5,719 bases of DNA from Planctomycetaceae bacterium (GTDB taxonomy: Bacteria > Planctomycetota > UBA1135 > GCA-002686595), in the NCBI GenBank assembly GCA_013360535.1, contig JABWBL010000248.1:1-5719 (forward strand), given 5' to 3'. The notes beneath the pieces were generated by a model. That model did not search any database. It was not told where the DNA came from and saw only the letters and a list, made by a program, of their open reading frames with translations. Numbering within the stretch: position 1 is the first letter of the stretch; the number at the start of each line of letters is the position of its first letter. The position numbers were made by a program, and so were the translations under genes. This document shows, in pieces, positions 5,287-5,719 of this stretch.

Positions 5287-5719
5287 TCAGCGCACGCTCG
5301 CCGGCGGCAGCGGCTGCGGCACGTGGTTCTTCACGGCCGGAATCGTGCGCAGGTACGCGAACATCGCGCGCAGGTCCGCTTCCGGAACCTGCGCGGCGTT
5401 CTGCCAAGGCATCGGCGGCAGGATCTGTCGCCCGCGACCGAGGTGGCGGCCGGTCTTGAGCGTCGCCACGAACTCATCCTCGGTCCACTTGCCCAGCCCC
5501 GTTTCCTCGTCGGGCGTGAGGTTGGCGGTGAAGCTCGTCCCCCACGGGCCGTTCCAGGCCGTCAGCGTGTGGGAGGCGACGACGCCCCACGGGCCTTCGG
5601 GCAGCGCGGGCGCCGCCGGCATCACGAGGCCCTCGGGATGGCCCGAGAGCATGCGCGCCATGTCCGGCGCCGGGCCGTTGGGGCCGAGCGCGAGCGGCGT
5701 GTGGCAGTCGTTGCAGCCC
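5287..5719 (-). CDS. c-type cytochrome, N-terminus cut by window edge
   Basis: The frame is open to the window edge and gives the last 143 residues plus one base of the preceding codon. An internal ATG at 5661 would miss the key motif, so it is not the start. The first visible residues, GCNDCHTP, contain the covalent heme site CxxCH (codons at 5715-5701). LPPMPW (fragment residues 100-105) carries Met103, the likely distal axial ligand. Between them are GPNGPAPDMARMLSGHPEG, GPWGVVASHTLTAW, SFTANLTPDEETGLGKWTEDEF (63-83) and LKTGRHLGRGRQI, followed by the helix EADLRAMFAYLRTIP (113-127) typical of cytochrome c C-termini. The pattern matches a known family of small periplasmic mono-heme cytochromes often annotated just as cytochrome c. 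It should carry electrons outside the cytoplasm, with a signal peptide expected beyond the window. It lies upstream of the flavin-barrel pair on the same strand, separated by a GC hairpin. Confidence 0.9.
   Translation of the reverse strand, partial: GCNDCHTPLALGPNGPAPDMARMLSGHPEGLVMPAAPALPEGPWGVVASHTLTAWNGPWGTSFTANLTPDEETGLGKWTEDEFVATLKTGRHLGRGRQILPPMPWQNAAQVPEADLRAMFAYLRTIPAVKNHVPQPLPPASVR

Overview
The window is GC-rich bacterial DNA with G or C at most third codon positions, and genes packed on both strands. The best taxonomic clue is the secreted protein at 2092-3168. It ends in a Cys-rich module (SYCAAKVNSLGC near its start, CQWWSRDP near its end) that I know mainly from secreted proteins of Planctomycetota, so a marine or freshwater planctomycete or close relative is likely. 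This is recognition from memory, not a search.

Layout. Positions 1-525 (minus) hold the N-terminal 175 residues of an exported helical-repeat protein cut by the window edge. A 197-bp divergent intergenic region follows; it contains a candidate 7-residue leader ORF with a strong Shine-Dalgarno. Positions 723-1919 (plus) encode a protein with two four-cysteine zinc ribbons and one C-terminal membrane helix. After 172 bp with no clear terminator, 2092-3168 (plus) encodes the exported two-domain protein. The 191 bp between that gene and the convergent minus-strand gene are almost entirely an 84-bp perfect inverted repeat with an 11-nt spacer, centred exactly between the two stop codons. Then, all on the minus strand and read from high to low coordinates, come the C-terminal 143 residues of a c-type cytochrome (5287-5719), a GC hairpin, a single-domain PNPOx-like flavin-barrel protein (4730-5209), and a fusion of PNPOx-like barrel, GAF domain and probable winged helix (3360-4733). 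The last two share an ATGA stop/start overlap.

How the parts may work together. The coupled flavin-barrel pair downstream of a cytochrome suggests a small redox module. The single-domain protein would bind FMN or a similar cofactor, and the fusion protein would link a cofactor-binding barrel and a GAF sensor to DNA. This is inference. No functional link among the plus-strand genes is evident.

The feature most worth a second look is the giant convergent-gene hairpin. It is perfect over 84 bp, its core is AT-richer than its surroundings, and it occupies the whole intergenic space. I found no CRISPR array, tRNA, rRNA, transposase or integrase, and no gene-free stretch longer than 300 bases.
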